The position numbers were made by a program, and so were the translations under genes. From contig NC_092316.1 of assembly GCF_036785885.1 (NCBI RefSeq), forward strand, positions 50,415,001 through 50,479,000: a DNA stretch of 64,000 nucleotides, written 5' to 3'. The notes under the pieces are model-generated. The model did no database searches. It had not been told where the DNA came from and saw nothing but the letters and a program-made list of their open reading frames with translations. Shown piece by piece: positions 49,503-61,323 of the stretch (within the stretch, counting starts at the first letter, position 1; every line of letters starts with the position of its first letter). The stretch comes from Coffea arabica. Lineage: Eukaryota > Streptophyta > Magnoliopsida > Gentianales > Rubiaceae.

Positions 49503-51585
49503 AAAATAAATTGATGTAGAATGTACAATTTCTTTTTGTAAATAAATGATATATGCCTAGAGTTTTTTCGCAACTACAATATATATGCCTCTATCATTCA
49601 TCACCACTACGTAAGTTTATATCATCATCCATTTTTGAAATTTTTGAACTACAAACTCCGTACGATGGAGCAAATAACTATAGGAATTTGTCCCACTCTT
49701 TAATGGTCACAAACCTAAAAAAGTTGGAATTGGGAGGTCCATTAGTCTCTGCAATAGAATTTATAATACCTGCAAGAAAATCATTAATTGTATGAGGCCC
49801 TCGTGGATAATCCGACGTGAAAGTGCAAGACGATTGCATAATTAGGAAATGAAAGTAGTGGCTATTATTATTAAGCTTTACTCAACAGCTCTTGTCCTCT
49901 TCAAGGTATACCATTGTATACATGCAGTCAAGGCAAACCACACTTCTGGATAATTTATATAAAAAATATATTGGACAAGTCAATTTATGCAGTCAAGTAT
50001 CAATACATTGAATTGATAAATAATTGTAAATTAATCAATAATTATAGACAAGTCAATTTCGCAAACTAAAGTAAGATGTCAAAGTAAATATCTTATTGAG
50101 GAAATTCACAGAAAAAGGATGTAAACAACAATACTAAAACGTACTTGGCAGAAAGAGAGGATTGAAACTATGCAGAATTGGAATTTCAAGGAAATTGGAT
50201 ACTTAAAATTTAACAATCTCAAACGAAAAAAGACACAATTTTAAATTAAAATAAACAATCGTTCAAATCTGAAGCAGGCATAAAATAGAAGAATAATCAT
50301 AATTTTTTTGTTACCTTTCATCCCTTCCCGCAATCCTTCCCACCTCGAACTACCAAACCCACGATTTGAACCCTGAATTTGATAATGGAAATAACTCTAA
50401 GAACCCTTCTCTAAACACTGATCTAACTCCAATAGTTCATGACAAAAAATTTAAAAGCTGTCTTCAAAAAGATAAAAAGGGACCTACACTATGGCGAAAA
50501 CTTGAGAAAATCAAGACAAACTGTAAAATGGCTGTTTGGATTGCATTTTCTAGGATTCTTCATAGAAAAATTACTATAGCGATTTGATATATGTGAAGAG
50601 AAAAGTTAATAGAGAAGTGTGATCACGGAAAAGACACGATTTTCCAGCAGAAAAGGGCTGTCCAAACAAGGCCATATCTAATAGGAGGAAGAAAGTTTAG
50701 CTAAGCGAAACAAATGAAACAAAAAGCAACATCTCTACAATAATAAAATAATAAAGTGGGAGCAAGTGATTTGGTGTAAATAATCTGTCATCACCTTTTA
50801 GAGTTCTTTTTTAACCCTTCAAATAACTTCTCACCACTAATTCACTTCAATTCAACCACTAAAGTCACACAACTGACAAAATACACGTTTATCACTTAAA
50901 CACAATTGTTTATGGATAATTGCTTCATTTAATTTTTTGTTTAGTTTTTATGATTTTTTTGTATTGACTTTTTTAATTTACTACCACTAGATTTTGTTGT
51001 GAAATAATGAATTTACATTCATTAGTTCAACAGAGGATTTTTTTTTTCTCACTTGCACACACATCAAGTATGTGTTGATCACTAGTATATATAAAAAAGG
51101 AGCATGAAATTGTCAAAATATGGAAGAAGTAGGCATTCAAGTAATGGTAGTAACCATCACCAAGTCTATTATTGTTATATTTAATACAAATTTATGAGAT
51201 CAATTTCATAATCAGGAAGAAAGAGCTCAAAAAGTCGTGAAAATTGTGTCATCAGCATAATCATGAGCTTAATTAATTACAAGGAAAGTTGTGAATGACA
51301 GCAAACCCAACAAAATTTCCAACTTCAACATTGAAATGTTGCCTCCAAGGACAGAGAGGTAATTTTACTGTGTTTACAATTGAAGGGCTGCAGTTTATAG
51401 CATTTTGAATACAGGAGCGGATAAGATGATAATTTTACCGAACCACCATACTTAGACCACTTGTGCCTGATGCAAAACAAAGTATATCCCCGCTATATCC
51501 TAATTACAATTGTGCCCCTCCCTCCCAAGGCAGCTAAGATCATTGAAGTTCTATAAGAGAAAGTGAGAAACTCCTTATCATGCAG
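49503..51585. other. Intergenic, AT-rich, no gene recognised
   Basis: It holds one MITE copy (50530-50672). The frames at 49553-49795 and 50366-50587 have no domain resemblance, and the second runs into the MITE. Confidence 0.3.
50530..50672. mobile_element. GTTTGGATTG-family MITE, copy 3
   Basis: GGCTGTTTGGATTGC to GGCTGTCCAAACAAGGCC with internal ACTATAGCGATTTGATATATGTGA. Confidence 0.8.
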
Positions 51586-52931
51586 GGGTTAATTATATTT
51601 ACCTCCATTGAAGTTTGTCAAAACCACCAATTAGTCCCCAAGGTTTTGCCAAATAACAAAACAAGCCTTCTCACCAATAATTTCATAACAAAAACTCCCT
51701 TAGCATTAGTCAACAAGCGTTTGACCATTTATTTTGATGATGTCACCAGAAAATATGTGATTGAACTCCCAAAAATACCCATAACCCTTGCACCTTGCTT
51801 TTTCCCCTCTGTGTATCCTACCCAGAGATTATAGTCCAGATTTTTCTACCTCTTCAAAGCCATCAATCACTTCTTCTCAAGCCACCATAAATTAGCTCCT
51901 CTTTTTTTTTTTTGTCCCTTTCCCTAGTTTTGCATGTCAATTTTTAAATCAAAGTTACAACCCAGTACACCTTTGTGAAATTCGGAAGTTCATGAAATCC
52001 TGCAAAACAATTCAATATTAATCATGAACGAACTCCACAACTTGGTTTCAATTAAACTTTGGGGGTAGAATATATAAAAAGATAAGAAAAAATTAACCAC
52101 AGATTTGGTTCATAATACATTACAATCCAAATCCTAAGCATGGGCAAGTACCTCAATCATGGGAATTTGGATGTCAAGCTTCTTGCAAAACCTTAGGCCC
52201 CCGTTTGGACAGCCATTTTCTGTCCAAAAATTACGTCATTTTCTGTGATCACACTTTCTTATTACCTTTTTTCCTCACATATATTAAATCGTTACAGTAG
52301 TAATTTTTTTACAGAAAATCCAAGAAAATGCAATCCAAACAAGGCCTTAGTCATGAAATTTGAGATCTCAAACTTCTTGCAAAACCAAGAAAAGACTTGT
52401 CTAAATTTTTCTCCTTAATTAGTTTGTAAGTGGAGAGCATGTATACAGATGGAGGAGAGATGACACAAGATCTAAATTGAAGAATCAACGATAAAAACAA
52501 GAAAGGAAGAAACAGTGGCGGTGGTGATAGGTACAGTAGCCTAATGTCAGGTGGGCTAATAGTAGAAAAGAAGAGGTTTCGTGTTAGGTGGACTAATAGA
52601 GGTTAGAGTTTGTGAAAGAGATGCAGTTACGAAACTTGAAATTTGAAATTCTATGATTGCTTGTTCTTCTAATTTGTTTGTTGCGTATTATATCATTTAT
52701 CCTAATGAGATTTTTCTGTGTTCACTGTTAAATATCTTTTATCTTGATTTGTTTTATACACTTATCTACTTTTGATTTGGTACTTTTCTATGAAAGATAA
52801 TTCTAGTAGTTCACCACCCTTTGCAGTAAGATATAAATGTTACTGATAAGGGAGTGAATGCGATTTGGCCAAATCTCAGGGATTAATTAGTAATTTGACA
52901 ATATCTCAAGGAAGGTAAATGTGATTAACCC
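51586..52931. mobile_element. Non-autonomous element with GGGTTAAT ends
   Basis: GGGTTAATTATATTTACCTCC at the left and GGAAGGTAAATGTGATTAACCC at the right are inverse-related, followed inward by TTGTCAAA..CACCAATTAGTCCC against GGGATTAATTAGTAATTTGACAA. A GTTTGGATTG MITE is nested at 52197-52346. No clear target duplication. Non-coding. Confidence 0.7.
52197..52346. mobile_element. GTTTGGATTG-family MITE, copy 4, nested
   Basis: GGCCCCCGTTTGGACAGCC to GCAATCCAAACAAGGCC, with ATTACGTCATTTTCTGTGATCAC and ATCGTTACAGTAGTAATTTTTT inside. It sits within 51586-52931, so it is a later insertion. Confidence 0.8.
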
Positions 52932-52945
52932 TTTTATAATTGATA

Positions 52946-53294
52946 CTCCCTCCGTCCCGTTTTGTTAGTCTTGGTTTTTTTTCACACAGATTAAGAAAGT
53001 GTAATTAATTTGGTTGGAAACATAAATTTAGATTCATAATTTCCTAAAATACCCTTATGCTAATTACGAAAAGTGCCAATTAATATCAGTCACAGCTAAT
53101 GGGTTAGTATTGGAAAAACTCAATGTATTCAATGTAGTGGGTTAGTATTTAATAACAATGTATTAATAACAAGATATTTAATAAGGGTATTTTAGACAAT
53201 TTGAAAGATTACTACATTTCTTAATAGGAAAGTGGACTACAATTTGGGACAGACGAAAAAGGAAAACAAGACTATCAAAGTGGGACGGAGGGAG
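52946..53294. mobile_element. Stowaway (Tc1/mariner)-like MITE
   Basis: The ends are CTCCCTCCGTCCCGTTTTGTTAGTCTTG and CAAGACTATCAAAGTGGGACGGAGGGAG, flanked by TA on both sides (52944-52945, 53295-53296). CTCCCTCCGTCCC is the classic end of plant Stowaway/mariner MITEs. Confidence 0.92.
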
Positions 53295-53384
53295 TATATA
53301 TCCAACCCCCCTCCTTTCTTCTTCCTTTTCCTATTCTCTCCTCCCCTACAACCCTCAAGAGGTTGGGCGGGGAGGGGAGGGACT

Positions 53385-53484
53385 AGGAAGGAAGAAGGAA
53401 GGGAAGAGAGGAAAGAGAAGAGAGAGGAGGAAAGAGGAATAGAGAGGAGGAGAGAGATGGAGAGGGAGGGGAAGGGGGAGAGGC
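53385..53484. repeat. 100 bp homopurine tract
   Basis: Only A and G occur except T at 53440 and 53458. It starts about 90 bp after the Stowaway-like element. Strong strand asymmetry makes triplex (H-DNA) structure possible. Confidence 0.85.
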
Positions 53485-53537
53485 AATCGTGGATGATGGT
53501 GCTGGGTGGAGGAAGATGGAGGTGGTAGTTTTTTTTT

Positions 53538-53997
53538 GGGTTAAATACCAAAAACTCTCCTGTGATTTGACTAATGTTCACTTTACCTTCCTATGATTTG
53601 GAAACCTATAATTTGACTCCTCACCGTTTCAACTAAAGTAAAAATTTGACGGAAAACATCTAAACTAACGTCTAAAAGGAAAATGTCAAAATTGACCCTC
53701 TATAAGTCAAACCCTTAAAAAAATGTTTCGTGCATTTGAGAATGGGTAAAATACCAAAAATTCCCCTGTGGTTTGCCAAATATACACTTTACCTCCCTAT
53801 GATTTGGAAACTTACAATTTAACTTCCTGTCGTTTCACCTAAAATGAAAGTCTAACAGAAATACCATTATTGTAGATGTTTTCTGTTAAACTTTCACTTT
53901 AGTTGAAACGACAGGGAGTTAAATTGTAGGTTTCCAAACCATAGGGAGGTAAAGTGAATATTAGTCAAACCACAGGGGGATTTTTTATATTTAACCC
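53538..53997. mobile_element. MITE with doubled left end (same family type as 37417-37889)
   Basis: GGGTTAAATACCAAAAACTCTCCTGTGATTTG begins at 53538 and a second such end (GGGTAAAATACCAAAAATTCCCCTGTGGTTTG) begins at about 53744. One right end, CAAACCACAGGGGGATTTTTTATATTTAACCC, closes at 53997. The flanks are both runs of T, so a 9 bp duplication is possible but uninformative. Confidence 0.75.
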
Positions 53998-54204
53998 TTT
54001 TTTTTTAATTAGTTATATTTGAGATTTGTATGGATTAGGTATTTTTGAAATTATAGTACTATAGCATTGGATTTTTTTTTTTCAAATTATAGTACTATGG
54101 CATTTGAAATTATAGTATTTGTATGGATGAGATATTTGAAAAACTTATTTGTGAAAAAACCGATAAATTTGACTCGCAATCCTAAACTTCTTTAACCACT
54201 AATT

Positions 54205-54369
54205 AGGTTTGTTTGGATTGCAGTTTATTTGCCAAAATATATTTGCTTATATCATCATTACAATTTTCAACACACCTTTTTATCTTCCCAATTACTTTTT
54301 TATCTCACATACATCACATAACAAAAAGTGCTACAGTAAAAATATCTCTAATAATTCACAATCCAAACA
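54205..54369. mobile_element. GTTTGGATTG-family MITE, copy 5, more diverged
   Basis: GGTTTGTTTGGATTGCAGTTT to CACAATCCAAAC, with CACATACATCACATAACAAAAAGTGCTACAGTAAAAAT inside. Confidence 0.65.
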
Positions 54370-55643
54370 GTTGAATAGTCTCTCTTTCCCTTCAGATCAG
54401 ATGACACTTGGTGCACTCGAAACAAACAGAGAAACGAAGAGAAAGAAATTAAAAAAAAAAAAAGACCAGAAAATTGACGATTCACTTTTCCTTCATATAC
54501 AATGATGCACTCAAAAGGAAAAAGAAATCAACCGTTCATTTAATTCCTCCACAAGATACAGACAATTACTTAACACTTGATAATTAAACTGAAACTTCAA
54601 AGAATATACCTCAACATATAATTTGTTTCTCCTTTTCTTATCTTTATTTTATTGCTTGAAGCATAAACAAAATGAATACCAATAGATAGTTGTTGATGAC
54701 AAGTCATCACTTTTTCAGGTAAAGCAGAATTTCATGATGAGTTTTGTAACTTTAACAGTTAAAAGACTTCCAAAAATAAAAGAAAACACTCAGCTCAAGT
54801 CTGAAGAGACCAGAGCACACTCTACCCTTCACTCAACTCAGCTCAAGGGAAAAAAAATGTTTTCTTGAACAGAAAAAAAAAATTGAAAATTAAAAAAACA
54901 AGAATACAGCTGATGCAACCGAACGCACCCAAAAAATTGCCTAATTTAATAGCATTATCAGATGCCAACCATGCCTAGAGCGAGAAAATTGTGGGCTAAT
55001 TCAAATTTAGCCGCATTAATTATCTGGTTTATTTCTGCCTTGACTTTTTGGATTCTGTTTCAGATGCTTCTCCGCAGTTCAGCTCCCCCTTCTACGGGTA
55101 ATTATTTGTACTATTATTAGTATTAATTGATTCTTTAATCTGCTTTTATTAACCCCTTTTTATTCTGGGCATTGATTTTTGTTCTATGTATAGATTTCCT
55201 TTATGCTTAAATGGTAGCATGATTTTTTTTTTTTGTTTTTATTGAGAACGCATTAATTCTTGTTGATTATATGATCTGATTTGGGATTGTTCCCCATATT
55301 AGGCTGCCTTTATTACCGGGATGACTTTTAAATGAGGTGATTTGGGGAAAAAATGGAAACTTTTTGGGAGAAAATAGGTTTCTTGGTCACATAGATAAAT
55401 GGGATGTTCCAGAAGGGAAAGAATTAATGAATGTTGCAATCCGATCCCAGATTGTGTTTTGGATTACTTAAATATTGGGTTTCCCTTTTAATGTGTTGTA
55501 CTTCATGCAACAAAAGTAGTACATTGCTCTGAGGCACTGCCATTTGGTCCAATTCCCCTTGTTTGGTTTACTGTCGCTGTTATGTGATTAAATCAACAGA
55601 CACATATAAGCTGATATCCTGTTAGATATCACAATAAATTGAG
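54370..55643. other. Upstream region and possible first exon of the 2H phosphoesterase gene
   Basis: 54370-54970 holds nothing recognised. From the ATG at 54971 a frame reads 42 codons with one membrane-like segment (LAALIIWFISALTFWILF) and stops at a good donor (ACGG|GTAATT, 55097/55098). It could encode a membrane-anchor exon. The phase (1) does not match the next exon (acceptor before 55644, phase 0), so the link is not established. Confidence 0.4.
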
Positions 55644-55646
55644 TAC

Positions 55647-58600
55647 ATGGATGTTCTTGCATTAGGATCATCGATCTCGTATGAGGAACGAAGAACAAGA
55701 TTGTACGATAAATTGTCGAGGGAATTGGACGAGAAAGGAGCTGCGTTTCTAAAATATGGTGAAACTTCACAGTCATTGTCGCTCTCGGATCTTTTTACCA
55801 TAAAAGATGGAGCTGTAACACCTGTGCTTAAGGTATAAGTTCTGAATAAATTTTTTGCTTCATAGCTAGTGGATGTTTGTTCATTCTTTTGTTTTTGGTG
55901 CAAGAGAATGAAGAGTTTGCTCGTTTTTTGTGTAGGCAGCTAATCCCCCGGTGAGAGCGAATGTTTTGTATATGAGCCCTCAGTACTCTGTTCCTATAGC
56001 GTAAGTAGTTGATGTCTTTTTGTTTCACATCTTTGCTCTCACCATGTTTCTTAAATTTGAGTCTTTTAGCTTTACATGTTTGCTCTCAATTTATAAGGAC
56101 TAGACAAGTTGAAAAGGACATTTACAATTAAAAATTATATTAATGGTCATTATTCTAGAATATTTCTTGTTTATATCTTATGGTGATGTTGTAATCTGGC
56201 AGTTATACCCTATACATATAGATTGCTTTGGTGGCACCATCCTCTTGACTGACTGTTTGCTCTTAAACCATGCTGAAATGAATAAACACTGTCTGTATTT
56301 TTAGTAGCATTGCTTCAACTGGAAGTTAAATTGGCCTAGCAGTGTTTAGAATTCTGTGACAGAGCAAGATGAAGAGCGGGACTAGAATTTAAATCCTACT
56401 ATCACTGCTTGTTATGTCTAACTAGGAGTAAGGGACAAACTAGTCTGGTCATATGAATCCTAGTCTATGGTTGCTAAAAGTTCAAGGTTTGCATCCATGG
56501 GTGCTTTATCAATTTTTGTTAGGTTCATGAGTAAAGGGTTATGTCCTAGATTGGTTCGAGAGATGGAGAAAGAGCGGTTAATATGTAAATAAGGGGGTCA
56601 AAGTTGGGTTCCTAACATATATTGGGCTCTTTGGTAGACTCTCTCGAGGTGTTTCTCCCTATCAACTTTCACCCCAGTCCTACTACTTTGCCAAAGAATT
56701 TTAAGGTTGTTCGTTAGCAATCCGTCATGCGGCAAAAGCAATCCTTTATCCTTTTAGCTATAGATAACAAGAACAATCAAAGTACTTGGTGTAATGAAGA
56801 GGATATCTGCCATGATCACATGATCTCCTTGGGGGGCAAGAAAGCTGTTGAAATTTACGTAAATGCATTGGGGCATAGAGTTAATTTGGTTCGTCCAGTT
56901 TCACATAAGACACTTTTAAGTCCCTTATCCAATTTGAACAAAGCAAGGAATCAGCAGAAATTTGTTAATTTGTATTCCAGTCCACATCAATTTCTGCAGA
57001 CGGACAGGCCTTGACACTTGCAGGTCAAAGCCTAGAGTTTAACCTCTTTCTGACAGCAATTCAGTTGGACATAAGTGAAGAAGCCATTTGTCTCTAATTA
57101 TCAACACAAGACCATCCAAATGTTGGTTTTACTGTTTTTTTCCCTGTTTCCTCAATCATCGATAGGATGTCCCAAATTGCGCTGTCTTACGCACATAATG
57201 CGATGGAAATAATTGGTATGTGCTGACAACAATTGCAGTGACAAAGGTGGAGAAAAAATGCATTTTCTAGAAAAAAGCTTGATAAGTAGATTAGTTCCAC
57301 CAAGTTTGAGAGTTAGCTTCCACTACCTGTTTGAATTGTCTTTTTGGCCTTGGAATATGGCCATGACTCATCCTTGAATCCAGATGTGAAGTCATTGAAT
57401 AATATGTTCTCCAAAGAACCTAAGACACCAAATTGACCTACTGCAGAGACAAGGCAAGAAACTGCAATCAGTCCAACATTTTGACTATCACCCTAGAGTC
57501 GAAACGAGTCAATGTCATCTGAGATGGAGTCATCTTGGTTATTACATCTTTGCAACTTCAATACAAGAGAGCAAACAAATTTTTACTTGGATTTATGAGG
57601 ACTATCTCTGGCATCTTCATGTGATTTGCTGTCCTGAAAATATTTAGGTCAGAGGATTATGTACATCTTCTTTAGAAATCTGAGCATGTAGTTTTTATAA
57701 TGAAAAACAGGTAAAGAAAGCTATAGTGTTGACTGTTTATATTCATATGTGCATCTTTTGCTTATCATTGTGATACACATATTCATGCCCCTAATCTTAA
57801 TTCAACATCTTATGCTTTAAATTTCCTGTTATGTTCTTTTTTGTATCGCATCTTGTTTATATATTGGTTTAAGCTGATTGAAGATGCACACTTTGTTCTT
57901 TTCATCGTAGGGAGGCTGTGAAGAGTATACTTTCTCCATATTTTGAGAAAGGTGAGCTACCTTCTATTTGTATTAGTGGCATAGCGCAAAAATGGTTTTC
58001 TTTCATTTGATTTAATGCCATAACATACTAGACACTTTTCTTTTCTCATTATTTGTTTATTGGGATACTTATTTGTTTATTGGCTAGCAATCTGGTTTCA
58101 GAACTCTAGTTTGTATCATTTTAGCATGTTTCATGCTTCGCATCACATTTCTGGAGTTCCTGCCACAGAAGCAGAGGTGACTACTACTGTTGCCTCAACT
58201 ATTAATCCTTATCTTCTTCTAGTTAGATTATACTGATGGCTTGTTTGATTTTCAGATCGAAGCAGAGGTAAATGCTATAAAAGCTGTTGCAGAAGGTCTC
58301 TGCCCATTAAGAATCTCCTTGGATAGAGTAGTTTTGACTTCAACTGGGGTCCTTCTAGGTTGTTGGCAGGTTTTTTTCTTCCCTCTGAATCCACATCCCC
58401 CCTCTCTCTCGCATACACCCACACAGTGCACGCAGCTTTTTGATAGCAAGCTATCCGATGGGCTGAGGACCAATTGGTTTATGTTGTACTGCCTTTTGGA
58501 AACTAAAACATTTAAAGCAACGTTTCCGGAATATGATTTTGTGCTTTTCCCATGTCTGCTTCTGCAACTCAGGTGCTGGTTTACTGAAAGATCTAGTAGT

Positions 58601-60547
58601 TCTGTTTATAATCTTGATATTTTTATTTTCCTGAATGACACTTGTTGGTCTTTTCACAGATCCCCTATTAGTCTTATTCTTGTTTATGCAAAATAGTGAG
58701 AGTTACATCAACAGATAGTAGATAGATTTCTCTTTGCTTCATCATAGATGTCTAGTTGGAATATTGCCTTTCATAAATTGTACATCAGACCATTCTGCAT
58801 TTGGTGTGTGAGATTCAGAGCTTCAATTATTAAGCAAGATCCACAGACTGGCCTTTTGAACTATCATTCTAATAAATTTGTCGTACATTGTGGGATGAAC
58901 AAAGAAGAGAAGAAATTTTACTTTGGGTATGCATGTTGTAGTTCTCTCCCAGTTTTATCTGTAATAAATGTTGCAAGAATGATTAAAATGACAGTGCAAA
59001 TGACTTGGCATGAATTTCAAGCAACACAGACATCAGTTTTCATTTTGATGGTTTATTTTAATATAATGCTTTTCTTGCACAGGTGAACTCAGGTGTGGAT
59101 CCTGTTGTCCTTCGTGACAGATTGAGAACTGCTCTTCCACATGCACCACAAAAACAACTTGTAAGGACCGTACACGTGTTTTGCTTTATTCACATAAGAA
59201 TCAATGCCATAACATACAAATGATTGTAGGAATTTTAAGTTATTGGATTAAACAGCCACTATTGGATCAGAAAGTGTTGCCAGAGCAGTATCAACTTGAT
59301 ATGAGCACGACTTATATTTTCCTTCTTCACCATCAAGTGAAGTCTGTTAAATAGAATAGTTGCATCAATTAATCTCTAAAAAGGAGCTTGTGTGCTGTAT
59401 TATGATTGTTCCTGTCAGTCGATATTAGTGGCAACATTAATATCTATCTTATGGCTTACTTTGTGGTTTCCTCTAATTTCTTGTTAAACTGTTAATATCT
59501 CTGACATTGGCTGGTCTGTTTGTTTATGATTCTGATTTCCCTCTCAATAATTAATCTACAGTATGATGCTGCTATTCTCCACACAACATTAGCAAGGCTT
59601 CTCGGTCAACCTAAGTTGCCCAAGGTAGTATTCCACAATGCCACTTGAAACTGCCGCATGTGGTTTATGAGCAACAATAAAATGTTGATTAACTTCCTTG
59701 TTATGTGAGCTACTATTTCCACACAGAATCAAGGAAGATGATTATTAGAACTAGGTTGGATAACCCTGCCAATGGGCTTAACGTATGACTGCATTTCATC
59801 TTTAATGCGATTTGCTGGTTGCACCTCTTGATCTGTTCAGGCACTTAATTCCTGCTTGTATGTGCAACAAGAGACATTTGCGTGCATTTGTCCTATGAAT
59901 CTACTAATTGAATTTGAAGTTCAGAAAGCTCTCAAAATTGAAATGCTTCTTCATTTCATGTCCACAGGAATCTTAATAGTACCATGCACTTATGTGCAAC
60001 TTTTAAATTTTGCTAGGAAACAACATGGTTACTGTGAGTAGATATTCTTATAAACAGAGTATAATTGTTTATCAAGACCATACTCTGTAATCCATCTCTG
60101 TTCATTGGTTAGCTTATAAAAATCAAGATTTTTCCTCAAATAATCAATTTCTTCATCTCTTGGACAGGAGAACAGAATCACTGGGCTTCAATTTTTCCAC
60201 GACCTTGTAAATAAACTTAATAGCCAACTCCATGGCATCCAGGTACTCTTTTCCCTGATTATTGACATTATGACTTGTATTCTTAGTATGACATTTTAGT
60301 TCTCTTAGTTTTCACAGGCATCACATCTATGAGTAGATTGAATTGGATTTTTCTATCCCTTGAATTCATTAATACTTCAAAAATTTTTATCTTCGCCATG
60401 TTGATCTATGGGGTTGCATTCTCCATTTTAATCATCCAGGCACAGGTCTCTGAGCTGTGGTACGTGGAGGAGTATGACGTCTTGGCACTCGCATTGAATG
60501 GAAGAATGAAAGTTCACAAGCTTAACCTTGGCTGTTCAAAAGCCTGA
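55647..60547 (+). CDS. 2H phosphoesterase (LigT/cyclic nucleotide phosphodiesterase-like), nine exons
   Basis: Exons 55647-55832, 55936-56000, 57911-57951, 58088-58176, 58256-58369, 59083-59160, 59562-59624, 60168-60242 and 60440-60547 join in frame at GT..AG sites into 272 codons. The two catalytic HxT/S motifs of the 2H superfamily are H113-A-S115 (YHFSMFHASHH) and H198-T-T200 (AAILHTTLARLL), spaced as usual. The C-terminus is WYVEEYDVLALALNGRMKVHKL. Such enzymes act on 2',3'-cyclic or 2'-5' phosphodiester ends of RNA or nucleotides. This looks like the plant 'RNA ligase/cyclic nucleotide phosphodiesterase family' group, whose substrate I cannot name. The start at 55647 is conservative; a membrane-anchor exon may precede it (54971-55097). 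Introns 2, 5 and 7 are long. All key residues are intact, so it is probably functional. No gene symbol is given. Confidence 0.85.
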
Positions 60548-60583
60548 GGAATCCAGCATTGACTTGATTCCGCCATGCAGACA

Positions 60584-60609
60584 TCTCTCTCTCTCTCTCT
60601 CTCTCTCTC
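60584..60609 (+). repeat. (CT)n microsatellite in the likely 3' UTR
   Basis: CT run 37 bases after the stop codon of the phosphoesterase gene. Confidence 0.9.
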
Positions 60610-60927
60610 GGCTGCACCAGAAGGCTCCTCATTTCGCAAGACCTCAGCATACAACCACTGCCTTGCCATTATGCAGGATGGTCACTGTAAAATCTGAAAT
60701 TAACATAGGATGTTTGTCGCATGTATGTACAAGTAACGTTCACCCTTTCTCAGTGTAAATTTGGCAGATTTCCTGGATCCTCATTTCTCAGTGTAAATTT
60801 GCTCCTGTCATACACATTGTACACACTTGTAGGTGAATATTTAGCTGGCATAAAGATAAGAGGTTCTTGATTATTTATGTCTCTGGGAAGGCAAACGAGG
60901 GACTTCGATTTATCACAGGACACAAAG

Positions 60928-61078
60928 GGTCAGCCTTTTTTAGTCGGTTTTTTCTTTGTCCCAAGTTGGTGAGTTGAATAGGAGGAAAGGAAGCAAACAA
61001 ACTACACTAGAACTCATAGCTTCCTTGGCCTTCTGGCTAAGATGAAGCATCGTATCTGTTCTTGTCAGATTAATGTTT
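60928..61078 (+). pseudogene. Degenerate U2 snRNA copy with decayed promoter
   Basis: 61016-61078 aligns with the first 62 nt of U2 (CTTGGCCTTCTGGCTAAGATGAAG.. TATCTGTTCTTGTCAGATTAATG), with many changes. The branch-point-pairing GTAGTA is altered (ATCGTA) and the rest of U2 is absent. The upstream sequence also matches the intact gene: GGTCAGCC, AGTCGGTT, TTTTTTC, then GTCCCAAGTTGG where the USE should be (60958-60968). The TATA segment is missing. Inference: a DNA-level duplicate of the U2 locus rather than a reverse-transcribed copy. Confidence 0.75.
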
Positions 61079-61104
61079 GGCGGATCAGGAGCAGGAACGG
61101 TTGC

Positions 61105-61323
61105 AAGGTTATGTACATTTTGCACACGGCGGAACTCTATTTGTATATGGTGTAATCTACTTTCAATAATGTATAATTTTAAAACAAAATTTTGTGGGTC
61201 TCACACATGTTGTTAAAAACGAGGTACAAAATGAGATTTAAACCGCATAAATTTTTTTAACCAAATCTTGACTTTGAACTATTTAGGGACGGTCTGCCTG
61301 ATGACCGTCCCTACCCCAAATCC
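61105..61323 (+). mobile_element. Fragment with a hairpin terminus like that of the large MULE
   Basis: 61286-61323 reads AGGGACGGTC-TGCCTGAT-GACCGTCCCT followed by ACCCCAAATCC. The same layout (hairpin, then CCCCGTATCC) ends the 20.6 kb MULE at 21615. The adjoining 61105-61270 resembles 11945-12110 inside that MULE (CACACATGTTGTTAAAAA, TGTAAT, GTACATTTTGCACAC). The left end was not found. Inference: a truncated related element. Confidence 0.55.

Noticed and set aside
51577-52940. Target duplication for the GGGTTAAT-ended element
   Set aside because: The 9 bases on the two sides (ATCATGCAG, TTTTATAAT) do not match, so only the inverted ends were used to call the element.
53232-53528. 98-codon Arg/Glu/Gly-rich frame
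   Set aside because: It is translation of the homopurine tract and the end of the Stowaway-like element.
56727-57014. 95-codon frame in intron 2 of the phosphoesterase gene
   Set aside because: Without it the flanking exons join correctly and complete the family fold. It has no matching phase or domain.
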